NCBI RefSeq assembly: GCF_037389425.1
Contig: NZ_JBBHKR010000052.1
Span: 17,640 to 81,639 of the forward strand
Source of the DNA: Stygiolobus sp037389425
GTDB taxonomy: Archaea > Thermoproteota > Thermoprotei_A > Sulfolobales > Sulfolobaceae
Length of the DNA stretch: 64,000 nt
Direction of reading: 5' to 3'
Positions within the stretch are counted from its first letter, which is position 1. Each line of letters starts with the position of its first letter. The notes beneath the pieces were generated by a model. That model was not told the origin of the DNA, made no database searches, and saw nothing but the letters and a program-made list of their open reading frames with translations. Below are positions 22,993 through 31,467 of this stretch, piece by piece. Both the position numbers and the translations under genes were made by a program.

Positions 22993-24469
22993 ACGGTTTG
23001 AAGAGTGGTTTATCTTGAATATATTCTTTACCCAAGTTAAGAGCTATCTCGGCTTTAGCTAACTCATAGCCTATGTATAGTGCGTGCTCCGCATTTACCC
23101 TAGTCTTCTCAAGAAGTCTTCTACCGATACTCAAACCGTCAGCTCCTATTAACGTGAACTTCTGCTTTCCGTACCAGTTGAGGTAGATATATTTGTTATC
23201 CTTAACAATCTTTACGAAACCTTCGTCCATATCCTTAGGCTCTATGTGACCTTCAACTATCTCGGGCGAGTAAAGGTCAGTACTACTAGTATCCACTTTT
23301 CCTCTTTTTTTGTCTTTAAGGATAAGTAAATCGATTCCTAGGTCCTTAGGAACTTTATGTTCTTTCATAGCTATGCTAACCATTTGTGATGCTTTCTTGA
23401 CTTCAAGTGCAGACCCCCTAGTCTTACCCTTATCCATAATTAGTAAGTTCCCCACACCTAACTCTCCAGCTATTGTAGTCATTAACGCATTTACTCCAAC
23501 ACTGTCCGCGTCTATTAGCTCTGTAACGTTTAGTATTCCCATGAGCATTGGCTCATCCTTTATGGCTTCCCTCACTTTCTTGAATTCAATTATACTTTCA
23601 ACTACTCCGTAAAGTGGTGGAGATAATACGGGGTCTAGTACTACTTTTTCAAAACCTTTTTGTTTAGCCCTCTCGTACAACTTAAGCGTGATTTCAGCCC
23701 TATTCTCCGTTGAATAAGGTGCGATCACAAATGAGGCGTCCTTTTTAATTACCTCAAGTTTTTCGATGTTCTCCTCGTTTAGGTTGAACACGAAACCTGC
23801 TCCGGCTTTGACACCTTCAATCAGCTCCTCTGGAGATGCAGAATCTATAGCGACCGGTATTAACTCTCTTAGAGATGCTACCTTACTCCTAACATCATCT
23901 AAATCATTATGACCGTTGGGAAAACCTAGGACTAAAACATCTATAAAGTCTATTTTCTCTAATACCTCATCTTCGAGTTCCCTCCGCGGTTTGGTCGCAT
24001 CGACCTCGAGAAAGATCCTAAAAGGGGGAGGTACAACAGGAATCTTTACGTTATCCACCTCGAATTTGTAATAGCCAGACTCCTCGACACTTCTCAAAGT
24101 GTCTTCCAGGTTCTTACCCCTCTCAATTTGGATAAATTTATCGGCAGGATATACTGTAGACAATTCATACCCCTTCTTTAATAGATCTAACGCAAATGGG
24201 AGATCGTGAATGTCCTCAGTACCTTTGTAGGCTCTTATCCCCACTTTTTCTTCAATGGTTTTTGCATCCCCACTTGACAACCCCGGAATTATAATAAGAT
24301 CAAAGCTGTTCACTTTGTCCCAAAACTTCTTTAGACTCTCCGCTATATACTCCGTCGTCATCAGAGCTGCAACTGGATAATCCAAAACTAAAACATCAGC
24401 GTTGATCTTTTTAGCCACTTCCTCGACGGCTTTAAACGCTAATTTTCCAGTTACTAAAAGTATTTTCAC
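22946..24469 (-). CDS. Dihydropteroate synthase-related protein (archaeal type)
   Basis: A longer frame starts at 24604, but its first 45 residues are unlike protein and would overlap the start of trxB; GTG24469, giving KILLVTGKLAFKAVEEVAKK, is the natural start (507 residues). The N-terminal part (1-150) is an archaeal add-on; about 150-400 forms a pterin-binding TIM-barrel-like region (VDATKPRRELEDEV, VLGFPNGHNDLDDV, AIDSASPEELIEG, VLDPVLSPP). It should act on pterin-pyrophosphate made by the MptE-like enzyme, although whether it condenses p-aminobenzoate or another acceptor is not known. Confidence 0.7.
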   Translation of the reverse strand: MKILLVTGKLAFKAVEEVAKKINADVLVLDYPVAALMTTEYIAESLKKFWDKVNSFDLIIIPGLSSGDAKTIEEKVGIRAYKGTEDIHDLPFALDLLKKGYELSTVYPADKFIQIERGKNLEDTLRSVEESGYYKFEVDNVKIPVVPPPFRIFLEVDATKPRRELEDEVLEKIDFIDVLVLGFPNGHNDLDDVRSKVASLRELIPVAIDSASPEELIEGVKAGAGFVFNLNEENIEKLEVIKKDASFVIAPYSTENRAEITLKLYERAKQKGFEKVVLDPVLSPPLYGVVESIIEFKKVREAIKDEPMLMGILNVTELIDADSVGVNALMTTIAGELGVGNLLIMDKGKTRGSALEVKKASQMVSIAMKEHKVPKDLGIDLLILKDKKRGKVDTSSTDLYSPEIVEGHIEPKDMDEGFVKIVKDNKYIYLNWYGKQKFTLIGADGLSIGRRLLEKTRVNAEHALYIGYELAKAEIALNLGKEYIQDKPLFKPYGYNSVSTERNRKNG

Positions 24470-24545
24470 AAAGTTTAAGTCCCAAAAGCACCTTATAAAT
24501 GAAAGTTCAGAAAGCCTTAAATTCGAAGAGAAGTGAAATGTAAAT

Positions 24546-25517
24546 ATGAGTCTTATACCAAAATCGGCTGATGTTAAACCCGGTGAAACTTTTGATTTAA
24601 TCATTGTAGGTCTCGGTCCGGCTGCGTACAGTGCTGCACTTTACGCCGCAAGATACATGCTCAAGACACTCGTTATCGGGGAGACACCTGGTGGACAACT
24701 CACTGAGGCAGGAGAAGTAGACGATTATCTCGGACTAATCGGAATCAATGCCCAAGACATGATAAAAGTGTTTAATAAGCACATAGAGAAATACAACGTC
24801 CCAGTAGTCTTAGACCATGTAGAAAGTATTAGGAAGGACGGGGATGAATTCGTAGTAAAGGCTAAGAGGAAAGGGGAATTTAAAGCAAAGAGCGTTATAC
24901 TAGCTATAGGAGTAAAGAGGAGAAAACTTAATGTACCGGGTGAAGCTGAGTTTACAGGAAGGGGTGTGTCTTACTGCTCGATCTGTGACGCGCCCTTATT
25001 TAAGAATAAGGTTGTAGCTGTTATAGGTGGTGGTGATTCGGCCTTAGAAGGTGCTGAAATTCTATCAAGGTATGCGACTAAAGTATACCTTATTCATAGA
25101 AGGGACGAGTTCAAGGGACAACCGATCTATCTAGAGAACATAAAAGCAAAGCCTAATGTCGAGATAATCCTCAATACCGTTGTCACTGAAATTAAGGGAG
25201 ACAAATTAGTGAAGTCTATAGTGACTAAGAACGTGAAAACTGGAGAAACTAAGGAACTAAACGTTAATGGAGTATTTGTGGAGATAGGGTTTGAACCACC
25301 GACGGATTTCGCAAGAGCTAACGGACTTGAAACTGACGCCATGGGATATATAAAAGTGGACGAGTGGATGAGGACTAATATACAAGGAGTATTTGCCGCT
25401 GGGGATTGTACGGGAATGTGGTTAGGTTTCAGACAAGTCATAACTTCAGCCGCTCAAGGTGCTGTATCTGCTCACTCGGCTTTTAGGTATCTTAATGAAT
25501 TGAAGAGGAAAAAATAA
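24546..25517 (+). CDS. trxB: Thioredoxin reductase
   Basis: A 323-residue two-dinucleotide-domain flavoprotein of typical length. FAD motif: VGLGPAAYSAALYAARY (about 21-37); redox CxxC: YCSICDAP (about 145-152); NAD(P) motif: VIGGGDSALEGAE (about 160-172); C-terminal FAD motif: GVFAAGDCTGMW (about 280-291). It reduces thioredoxin or related glutaredoxin-like proteins. The promoter TTATAAATG lies at about 24490. The next gene starts immediately at the stop codon, suggesting a common transcript. Confidence 0.93.
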   Translation: MSLIPKSADVKPGETFDLIIVGLGPAAYSAALYAARYMLKTLVIGETPGGQLTEAGEVDDYLGLIGINAQDMIKVFNKHIEKYNVPVVLDHVESIRKDGDEFVVKAKRKGEFKAKSVILAIGVKRRKLNVPGEAEFTGRGVSYCSICDAPLFKNKVVAVIGGGDSALEGAEILSRYATKVYLIHRRDEFKGQPIYLENIKAKPNVEIILNTVVTEIKGDKLVKSIVTKNVKTGETKELNVNGVFVEIGFEPPTDFARANGLETDAMGYIKVDEWMRTNIQGVFAAGDCTGMWLGFRQVITSAAQGAVSAHSAFRYLNELKRKK

Positions 25518-26312
25518 ATGAAGAGAGATGAAATAACTAAAATAGGGATAGAGGTAGCTAAGTTCTTAAGAGAGAAAAAAGATTCATCAGATATTGCGAA
25601 AATTATAGCTACACACGAAGATGACGTGACTAGGAAGATTGACAAAGAGAGCGAAGAATACATATTTGAGCTTATGAGAAAAACAGGTTATAAATTCAAA
25701 TTTATTTCAGAGGAAGCGGGAACTGTAGAAGACTCAGGTTACGAATACAAAGCCATAATTGATCCCATTGACGGGAGTACTAATTTTGTTTCTGGTATTC
25801 CGTGGTCTTCAGTGTCAATAGCTGTTTACAGAAGTGATGAAAATAACTTGTTACAATCAGTTACTGGAGTCATAACGAATATATTCACAATGGACACTTT
25901 TTCTTACGACGAAAAGTACTCTTACATTAATGACAAGGTAGTACAAAATATTAGAAAACCGGAAAAGATACTTATCTTAGCTTACTTTTCGAGGAATAAA
26001 TTCGAAACGGTAAAAGAGTTTTTAAGCCAAGTCAGGGACTATAAGCTCAGAAGTTTAGGCAGTGCATCCCTCGACATGGTTCTTGTTTGTATGGGAAAAG
26101 CTACTATGTTCTTCGATATTAGGGGAAAACTAAGAAACGTAGATATTGCAGCTTCAAGTAACTTCTGTAATAGACTAGGAATAAATCCTTATGATAAAAA
26201 GTTAGAAAGTATAAATTCAAGTTTGGATAAAGTAAGTACGCTAAGTGAAGTCATTGTATCTCTTGATCAGAATTTGAGTTCTTATCTTTCCTCTGCTTTA
26301 AAGAAGGTTTAA
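25518..26312 (+). CDS. Inositol-monophosphatase/fructose-1,6-bisphosphatase family phosphatase
   Basis: A 264-residue Li-sensitive-phosphatase fold protein. The metal sites are SEEAGT (about 60-65), IDPIDGSTNF (about 79-88) and NVDIAASSNFC (about 203-213). Archaeal members often hydrolyse both inositol phosphate and fructose bisphosphate. It begins one base after the trxB stop. The end overlaps the convergent AAA ATPase gene by 62 bp. Confidence 0.85.
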   Translation: MKRDEITKIGIEVAKFLREKKDSSDIAKIIATHEDDVTRKIDKESEEYIFELMRKTGYKFKFISEEAGTVEDSGYEYKAIIDPIDGSTNFVSGIPWSSVSIAVYRSDENNLLQSVTGVITNIFTMDTFSYDEKYSYINDKVVQNIRKPEKILILAYFSRNKFETVKEFLSQVRDYKLRSLGSASLDMVLVCMGKATMFFDIRGKLRNVDIAASSNFCNRLGINPYDKKLESINSSLDKVSTLSEVIVSLDQNLSSYLSSALKKV

Positions 26313-28077
26313 CCATTTCTACTGCCTCTACTAAGTCTTCATAAGTCAGTTTTCTCTGGACGTTCCCTTTAATTATCTCCCTCAAAACTTTAAGTTTAGC
26401 TTCTCTAGCTACAGCAGCGAGATCAGCACCACTGAATCCGTCTGTAATTTCAGCTATCTTAGCACAGTTAACTTGTTCGCACTCCTCTTTTCCTATATAC
26501 TTCCTAAGGATGTCCTCCCTTTCTTCTCTATTTGGTAAAGGCATGTAAATTATTCTATCAAACCTACCTGGTCTCTTTAAGGCTGGATCAATATCCTCAA
26601 TCCTATTTGTCGTTCCTATAACTACTACCTCTTTAAGACTTCTTATTCCATCCATTTCTGTTAATAACTGGTTTACTATCTTAGCCAACTCAGCCTTCTG
26701 TCCTTCCCTTCTAGGAGCTATAGCATCTAACTCGTCGAGTAGTATGATTGACGGTTTGTTCTCCCTAGCTCTGTTGAAGACCTCTTTTACAGTACTAACT
26801 GCTCCTTCATAACCTTTATATAATATTTCTGCACCGCTCAACATTATCAGTTTCACCTTTAACGTTCTAGCAAGGGCTTTAGCCATCATAGTTTTACCTA
26901 CTCCGGGCGGTCCGTATAGTAATATTCCCCTTATAGGGGGGATTTTCATCTGTTCCATCAAGTTAGAATACTTTAACTGAACTTCAAGTAAGTCGTAGAG
27001 CTCCTTTTTTACGTTAAAATATCCGCCTATATCATCTAAAGTGATCCTTTCGGAATTTTCGTCTTCTACTATTTCAGGTCCTTTAAACTTCCTTTCATAA
27101 TCCATGCGGAATTTCTCATAGTCATCGAGCATTTGTAACGTTACGCTAGGCTTATACCTCTTTATTACTTCAACAAAATCCTCCATTGTTATCTGCCTTT
27201 CCCGTCCGGTCTCAAGGCTCTCAATGGCAACTTTTCTGGCTACCTCTTGACATACGTTTGCCAGATCAGCTCCGGTAAACCTCTCGGTCATCTCAGCAAT
27301 CTTGTCTAAGTCTACATTTTCGGCTAGCGGTTTACCCACACAGTGAATCTTCAAAATCTCTTTTCTAGATTTTTTATCCGGAACTCCTACATAGATAAGT
27401 TTGTCAAATCTCCCAGCCCTAAGTAGAGCCTTATCAAGAAGTTGAGGTACATTAGTAGAACCTACAATTATTACACCATCCTCGCTATGAATCCCGTCTA
27501 TCTCAGACAACATTAAGGAAAGTAGTCTTGGTGTTACAGAATCACCAGTGTGGCTTTCCCTTTTTACTCCAATAGTATCGATCTCATCGAAGAAGAGAAT
27601 ACAAGGTGCATTTTTCCTCGCATTTGCGAAAAGTTCCCTTAATCTCGCCTCACTTTCACCGTACCACTTGCTCATTATATCGCTAATATTAACGTAAATG
27701 AAGTTGATCTTAGCTTCATTAGCTAAAGCCCTCATCATTAAAGATTTACCACACCCAGGTGGACCGAACAAGAGAATACCCTTAGGGGGTCTCAAACCGT
27801 ATTTTTTAGCCAAGTCTTTGTGTTTTAGGGGAAGTTCAATATATTCCTTGATCTCCTTTTTTACATCTTCATAACCGCCTATCATGTCCCACGTTATTTT
27901 CTCTCCTGCGTCATCCTTTTTCTTAGTACTTTTCTGCTGTAATTGTACTGCCTTATCTGAAAGCATAAACTTTTGAGTATTCTTTTTAAATAACATATAA
28001 AGTAAAGTCATCATGACTGCAAGTACCCCTACCAATGATATAACAGTTTCTACATCTTGCGAAAAGACCATAATCAA
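26251..28077 (-). CDS. Membrane-anchored double-AAA ATPase (CDC48/VCP-like)
   Basis: A 608-residue protein with a single membrane helix at the N-terminus (about 11-31), then two AAA modules. First: GPPGCGKS (Walker A, about 105-112), CILFFDEIDTI (Walker B), arginine-finger region LRAGRFDKL. Second: GPPGVGKT, SIILLDELDAI, RPGRFDRI. It has no CDC48 N-domain and no protease domain, which separates it from VAT/Cdc48 and from FtsH/Lon. It is probably an unfoldase or remodeller at the inner face of the membrane. It is divergent-adjacent to the PYROXD2-like gene on the same strand. Confidence 0.85.
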   Translation of the reverse strand: MIMVFSQDVETVISLVGVLAVMMTLLYMLFKKNTQKFMLSDKAVQLQQKSTKKKDDAGEKITWDMIGGYEDVKKEIKEYIELPLKHKDLAKKYGLRPPKGILLFGPPGCGKSLMMRALANEAKINFIYVNISDIMSKWYGESEARLRELFANARKNAPCILFFDEIDTIGVKRESHTGDSVTPRLLSLMLSEIDGIHSEDGVIIVGSTNVPQLLDKALLRAGRFDKLIYVGVPDKKSRKEILKIHCVGKPLAENVDLDKIAEMTERFTGADLANVCQEVARKVAIESLETGRERQITMEDFVEVIKRYKPSVTLQMLDDYEKFRMDYERKFKGPEIVEDENSERITLDDIGGYFNVKKELYDLLEVQLKYSNLMEQMKIPPIRGILLYGPPGVGKTMMAKALARTLKVKLIMLSGAEILYKGYEGAVSTVKEVFNRARENKPSIILLDELDAIAPRREGQKAELAKIVNQLLTEMDGIRSLKEVVVIGTTNRIEDIDPALKRPGRFDRIIYMPLPNREEREDILRKYIGKEECEQVNCAKIAEITDGFSGADLAAVAREAKLKVLREIIKGNVQRKLTYEDLVEAVEMVKPSLKQRKDKNSNSDQEIQ

Positions 28078-28101
28078 ACATCATTATGGAATTACAAATA
28101 T

Positions 28102-29673
28102 TTAAGTCATAGTTAGGTTTTTCAAGTCTCGAAGAATTTCCATAGCAGCGTTGTACCCGGGTGCACCGGTTACACCACCACCCGGATGAGTTCCAGAACC
28201 ACATAAGTATAAGTTCCTTATAGGAGTTCTGTAATCCGAATAACCTAACAACGGCCTGAAAACATACAGTTGATCAGGGGTCATGTCTAGGTGAAATATA
28301 TTACCTCCCCACATCCCGAACCTCCTTTCGATATCCAAAGGGGTTAGGAACTCCATTTTCACGGGCTTGAAATTAGGAGCATACTCCCTTACTGTCTCGA
28401 GAACGATCTCTGTCATTTTATCTCTTAGGTCATCAAGCTTAGGGGAGTAGGGCAAGTATTGACCGAATATATTAAACACGAATTTCCCTTGCGGAGCTAA
28501 CGTAGGGTCTATCGTAGATGGGATGTTAATAGAAAGCCATGGCTTCTTAGAATAACCGAAAAGCTTGGAGTCTAAGTAAGCATTCTCTATATAGTCTATT
28601 GAGGGCATTATAAGGATTGAAGCCTTATGTTCGTCTGTTAGTGACTTACCTTTACCGAAATCCGGCAACTCTTCCAAGTAACCGTTAATTTTGAAAGACA
28701 CACCCGTGGTTTTCAGTGCATCTACTCTTCTCAAAAAATAGTCGTCCAGTTCCGAGTTTCTTGCCAGCTTAAGAAACGTCGTTTTAGGATCCACATTTGA
28801 CACTACTATCCTACTCTCCACGACTTTTCCGTTTTTCAGTTTTACGCCAACTACCCTCTCCTTTCCGTCAGAGTCCTTTTTGGTGAGTATTTCGTCTACT
28901 TCTGATGAAGTGAAGACCTCTACTCCCATATCCTTCGCCGCACTAGCTATCGCCTTACTTACAGCCCCCATTCCTCCCTCTACATACCCCCATGCACCTT
29001 TTATCCCGTTCACCTCACCTATGTTGTGGTGCAGAAAAACATAAGCAGTACCGGGAGTCGAGGGAGAGGCATAAGTGCCAACAACTGCGTCCTCAATTAA
29101 AGCCGCTTTTACCTCTTCAGACTCAAAGAACTCGTCCAAAAACGACTTCCCGTCTTGGAAGAACATCCTAGCCAGACTTAAGGCTTTATCCTCGTCTATG
29201 CTCAGACCCTTAAAGAACGAAAAGAGCTCTTCTACCTCAGAAAATTTAGGAGGACGGTTTAGCATGAAAAAGTCAGCAACAGAGGAGAAAGTATCCAGAA
29301 GTTGGGCAAATTTCTCGTAGCTCCTTGCATCGTTCTTGGAATACTTCTCAATTTCCTTTATTGTCTTTCTTGTGTCCGTCCATATAGAAATCCCCTTACC
29401 GTTTCCAAAAGGTACGTAAAGTCCTGGGTCTTTAAGATAAACCTTAAGACCGTATTTCTCTAGATGTAGATCTTCAATTATTTTTCTCCTTAACAAACTT
29501 AAGACATAGGAGCCTGTTGATACTCTAATTCCAGGCCATAACTCTTCAGTTGCAGCGGCCCCGCCGATTATCCCTCTTCTTTCGAATACCGCAACTCTCA
29601 GGCCTTCCTTTGCAAGATACGCGGCAGTCACAAGCCCATTATGGCCTCCTCCTATTATTATTGCGTCGTACAT
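28102..29673 (-). CDS. PYROXD2/CrtI-like FAD-dependent oxidoreductase
   Basis: A 523-residue flavoprotein. The N-terminal FAD motif is IIGGGHNGLVTAAYLA (about 5-20), GGAAATEELWPG follows at about 38-49, and the C-terminal motif LYLCGSGTHPGGGVTGAPG (about 490-508) is the phytoene-desaturase/PYROXD2 signature. It oxidises or isomerises a lipid-like substrate; the real one is unknown, with carotenoid or quinone-related work possible. A 44-residue membrane peptide is encoded one base upstream on the same strand, so it may be recruited to the membrane. Confidence 0.8.
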   Translation of the reverse strand: MYDAIIIGGGHNGLVTAAYLAKEGLRVAVFERRGIIGGAAATEELWPGIRVSTGSYVLSLLRRKIIEDLHLEKYGLKVYLKDPGLYVPFGNGKGISIWTDTRKTIKEIEKYSKNDARSYEKFAQLLDTFSSVADFFMLNRPPKFSEVEELFSFFKGLSIDEDKALSLARMFFQDGKSFLDEFFESEEVKAALIEDAVVGTYASPSTPGTAYVFLHHNIGEVNGIKGAWGYVEGGMGAVSKAIASAAKDMGVEVFTSSEVDEILTKKDSDGKERVVGVKLKNGKVVESRIVVSNVDPKTTFLKLARNSELDDYFLRRVDALKTTGVSFKINGYLEELPDFGKGKSLTDEHKASILIMPSIDYIENAYLDSKLFGYSKKPWLSINIPSTIDPTLAPQGKFVFNIFGQYLPYSPKLDDLRDKMTEIVLETVREYAPNFKPVKMEFLTPLDIERRFGMWGGNIFHLDMTPDQLYVFRPLLGYSDYRTPIRNLYLCGSGTHPGGGVTGAPGYNAAMEILRDLKNLTMT

Positions 29674-29674
29674 C

Positions 29675-29809
29675 TTACGCAGTACCCCGCCTTATTCTAA
29701 AAAAAGCCGCAATGGCTGCACCTGCAACTGATAAACCTATAGCGAGGTAAGCAAAGATTGTTATCATGTTCTGAACAGCTAACTCATCAGGAGGTATCGT
29801 AGTAGCCAT
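29675..29809 (-). CDS. 44-residue single-span membrane protein upstream of the flavoprotein
   Basis: From ATG29809 the frame reads MATTIPPDELAVQNM, then a hydrophobic segment (about 16-38, ITIFAYLAIGLSVAGAAIAA) and a basic tail FRIRRGTA before TAA at 29675. The next ATG, that of the flavoprotein, starts one base after the stop (TAAGATG), which strongly implies coupled translation. Amino-terminal outside and positive tail inside is the expected topology. The gene is too short for usual ORF thresholds. Such peptides often accompany membrane oxidoreductases as anchors. Confidence 0.65.
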   Translation of the reverse strand: MATTIPPDELAVQNMITIFAYLAIGLSVAGAAIAAFFRIRRGTA

Positions 29810-29849
29810 GATCATATAACTTCATTAACTCGGATAAAACTTTACTGGT

Positions 29850-30938
29850 ATGGAGTTCGTATACCCTGATTACTCTTCGAGAAGTATTTATAATCTAGCC
29901 TGTGGGATAGCTGAATTTCTCGGGGTAAATAGGCAATGCAAAGGCAATAAGATTGGTATAACCGGTAAAAGATTAGTCTTAGCGTTGATTGATGGTATGG
30001 GTTATAAAATGATGGAGAAGGCGGGAATAAATGTAGACACTTACATAACTACTGTTTTCCCTTCAACCACAGCAACAGTCATTACGACACTATTTACGGC
30101 CCAACTACCTGGAGAGCACGGGATTTTAGGCTATACAACATATTCCAAGAAACTCGGTTCTGTAATTAACACGTTGAAGTATACTTACCCCTTAATAGAC
30201 TCAAGGGACTCGATTTCTTCACAAGTTAAGTATTCTACACTATTCCCAGAGGCAAAGAGCTATTTAGCCGAGGTGACGGATAAGAACACAGCAGGGGTAA
30301 TACCCAAGGGTTTAGACGATACTGAATTTACTAACATGACTCACGGTAAGGTGAAAGTGACAAAGACATATAGCACTTATTTTGACGCATTCTACGAACT
30401 GAATAACGCTTTGAATGAGAACTATGATTTTGTGTACTTTTATATACCGGACGTCGACACATTAGCTCATAAGCACGGCCCTAACACTGAAGTGGTCAAG
30501 GAGGCGATCAAAGATATCTACGGAAGGTTGAGTAAACTAGCTGCGTTGAGAAGAGAATACGAATTCGTTATTATCGCAGATCATGGTCATGTACAAACAA
30601 GAGATCATGTAATTTTCAATAACGACACTGAATTCCTTAACATTTTAGATTTACCCCCTTATGGCGACTCAAGGGCTATTTTCCTCCACAGTAAGTACGA
30701 TCTGAAGACCTACCTTTACTCAAGGTATCCTTCATTAAAGGTATTCCCTAGGAATGAGTTTGAAAAGTTGTTAGGTAAGGAAGGCTCTTACGCCGATTTC
30801 ATAGCAGTCCCTGATGATGATAAGGCTTACGTTTATTTATTTAAGCAACAACAAGATGACTATACAAAGTTAATAGGTCATCACGGGGGACTGAGTGAGG
30901 ACGAGATGAAAATACCTTTGGTGATCATGAATGGTTGA
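29850..30938 (+). CDS. Alkaline phosphatase-superfamily phosphodiesterase/nucleotide pyrophosphatase
   Basis: A 362-residue protein. It has the metal-binding ALIDGMGYKMM (about 45-55), the nucleophile Thr region FPSTTATVITTLFTAQLPGEHGI (about 70-92), DVDTLAHKHGPNT (about 204-216) and IIADHGHVQTRDH (about 242-254). These are the type I phosphodiesterase/pyrophosphatase motifs. There is no signal peptide, so it acts in the cytoplasm. The stop overlaps the phosphoribosyltransferase start by 8 bp, suggesting a joint role in nucleotide metabolism. Confidence 0.8.
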   Translation: MEFVYPDYSSRSIYNLACGIAEFLGVNRQCKGNKIGITGKRLVLALIDGMGYKMMEKAGINVDTYITTVFPSTTATVITTLFTAQLPGEHGILGYTTYSKKLGSVINTLKYTYPLIDSRDSISSQVKYSTLFPEAKSYLAEVTDKNTAGVIPKGLDDTEFTNMTHGKVKVTKTYSTYFDAFYELNNALNENYDFVYFYIPDVDTLAHKHGPNTEVVKEAIKDIYGRLSKLAALRREYEFVIIADHGHVQTRDHVIFNNDTEFLNILDLPPYGDSRAIFLHSKYDLKTYLYSRYPSLKVFPRNEFEKLLGKEGSYADFIAVPDDDKAYVYLFKQQQDDYTKLIGHHGGLSEDEMKIPLVIMNG

Positions 30939-31467
30939 GTATTATATCCCTAAGTGGGAGGAAATAGAAGAAGGGATTTTAACAATAACAGAAAGAATGC
31001 TGAGTGATGATTTTGTCCCTGACGTAATTGTGGCTATTCTTACTGGCGGAGTAATCCCAGCCAAACTAATGTCGGATGTGCTGGGAATAAAGAGCATGAG
31101 ATATATTGACGTCAAGTTCTATAAGGGAGTAAATACTAAGGAAAATAAGCCTATAGTGAGAGCGGTATACGTAGATAGTCTTGAGAACAAAAAAGTTCTC
31201 GTCATAGACGACGTGTCGGATACTGGGGAAACATTAGACTTTATCGGGAACGTCATAGCAATGTTTAACCCTTCTTTAGTAAGGACAGCAACAATATTCG
31301 TTAAGCCGTGGTCTAGAAAGTATCCGGACTATTACTACAAAGTAGTTGATAAATGGATCATCTTCCCTTGGGACAAGTGGGAGGTAGTTAGAGAAAACAT
31401 TGAAGCACCGGTTGATAAGAAAGAGAGGTTCTTAGAAATACTCAAAAAATTGAGGAAAAACAGTTAG
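30931..31467 (+). CDS. Purine-type phosphoribosyltransferase
   Basis: A 178-residue PRTase-fold protein. The PRPP-binding motif is KVLVIDDVSDTGETLDF (about 89-105), and the N-terminal ILTGGVIPAKLMSDVLG (about 35-51) is the hood/loop I region. Sequence style resembles archaeal hypoxanthine/xanthine phosphoribosyltransferases, which salvage bases using PRPP; the exact base is unknown. It overlaps the phosphodiesterase gene and is convergent with the mutase gene (4 bp overlap). Confidence 0.8.
   Translation: MVEYYIPKWEEIEEGILTITERMLSDDFVPDVIVAILTGGVIPAKLMSDVLGIKSMRYIDVKFYKGVNTKENKPIVRAVYVDSLENKKVLVIDDVSDTGETLDFIGNVIAMFNPSLVRTATIFVKPWSRKYPDYYYKVVDKWIIFPWDKWEVVRENIEAPVDKKERFLEILKKLRKNS

Noticed and set aside
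24470..24604. 45-codon upstream extension of the DHPS-like gene
   Set aside because: Would overlap the trxB start; composition is not protein-like and GTG24469 opens the conserved region.
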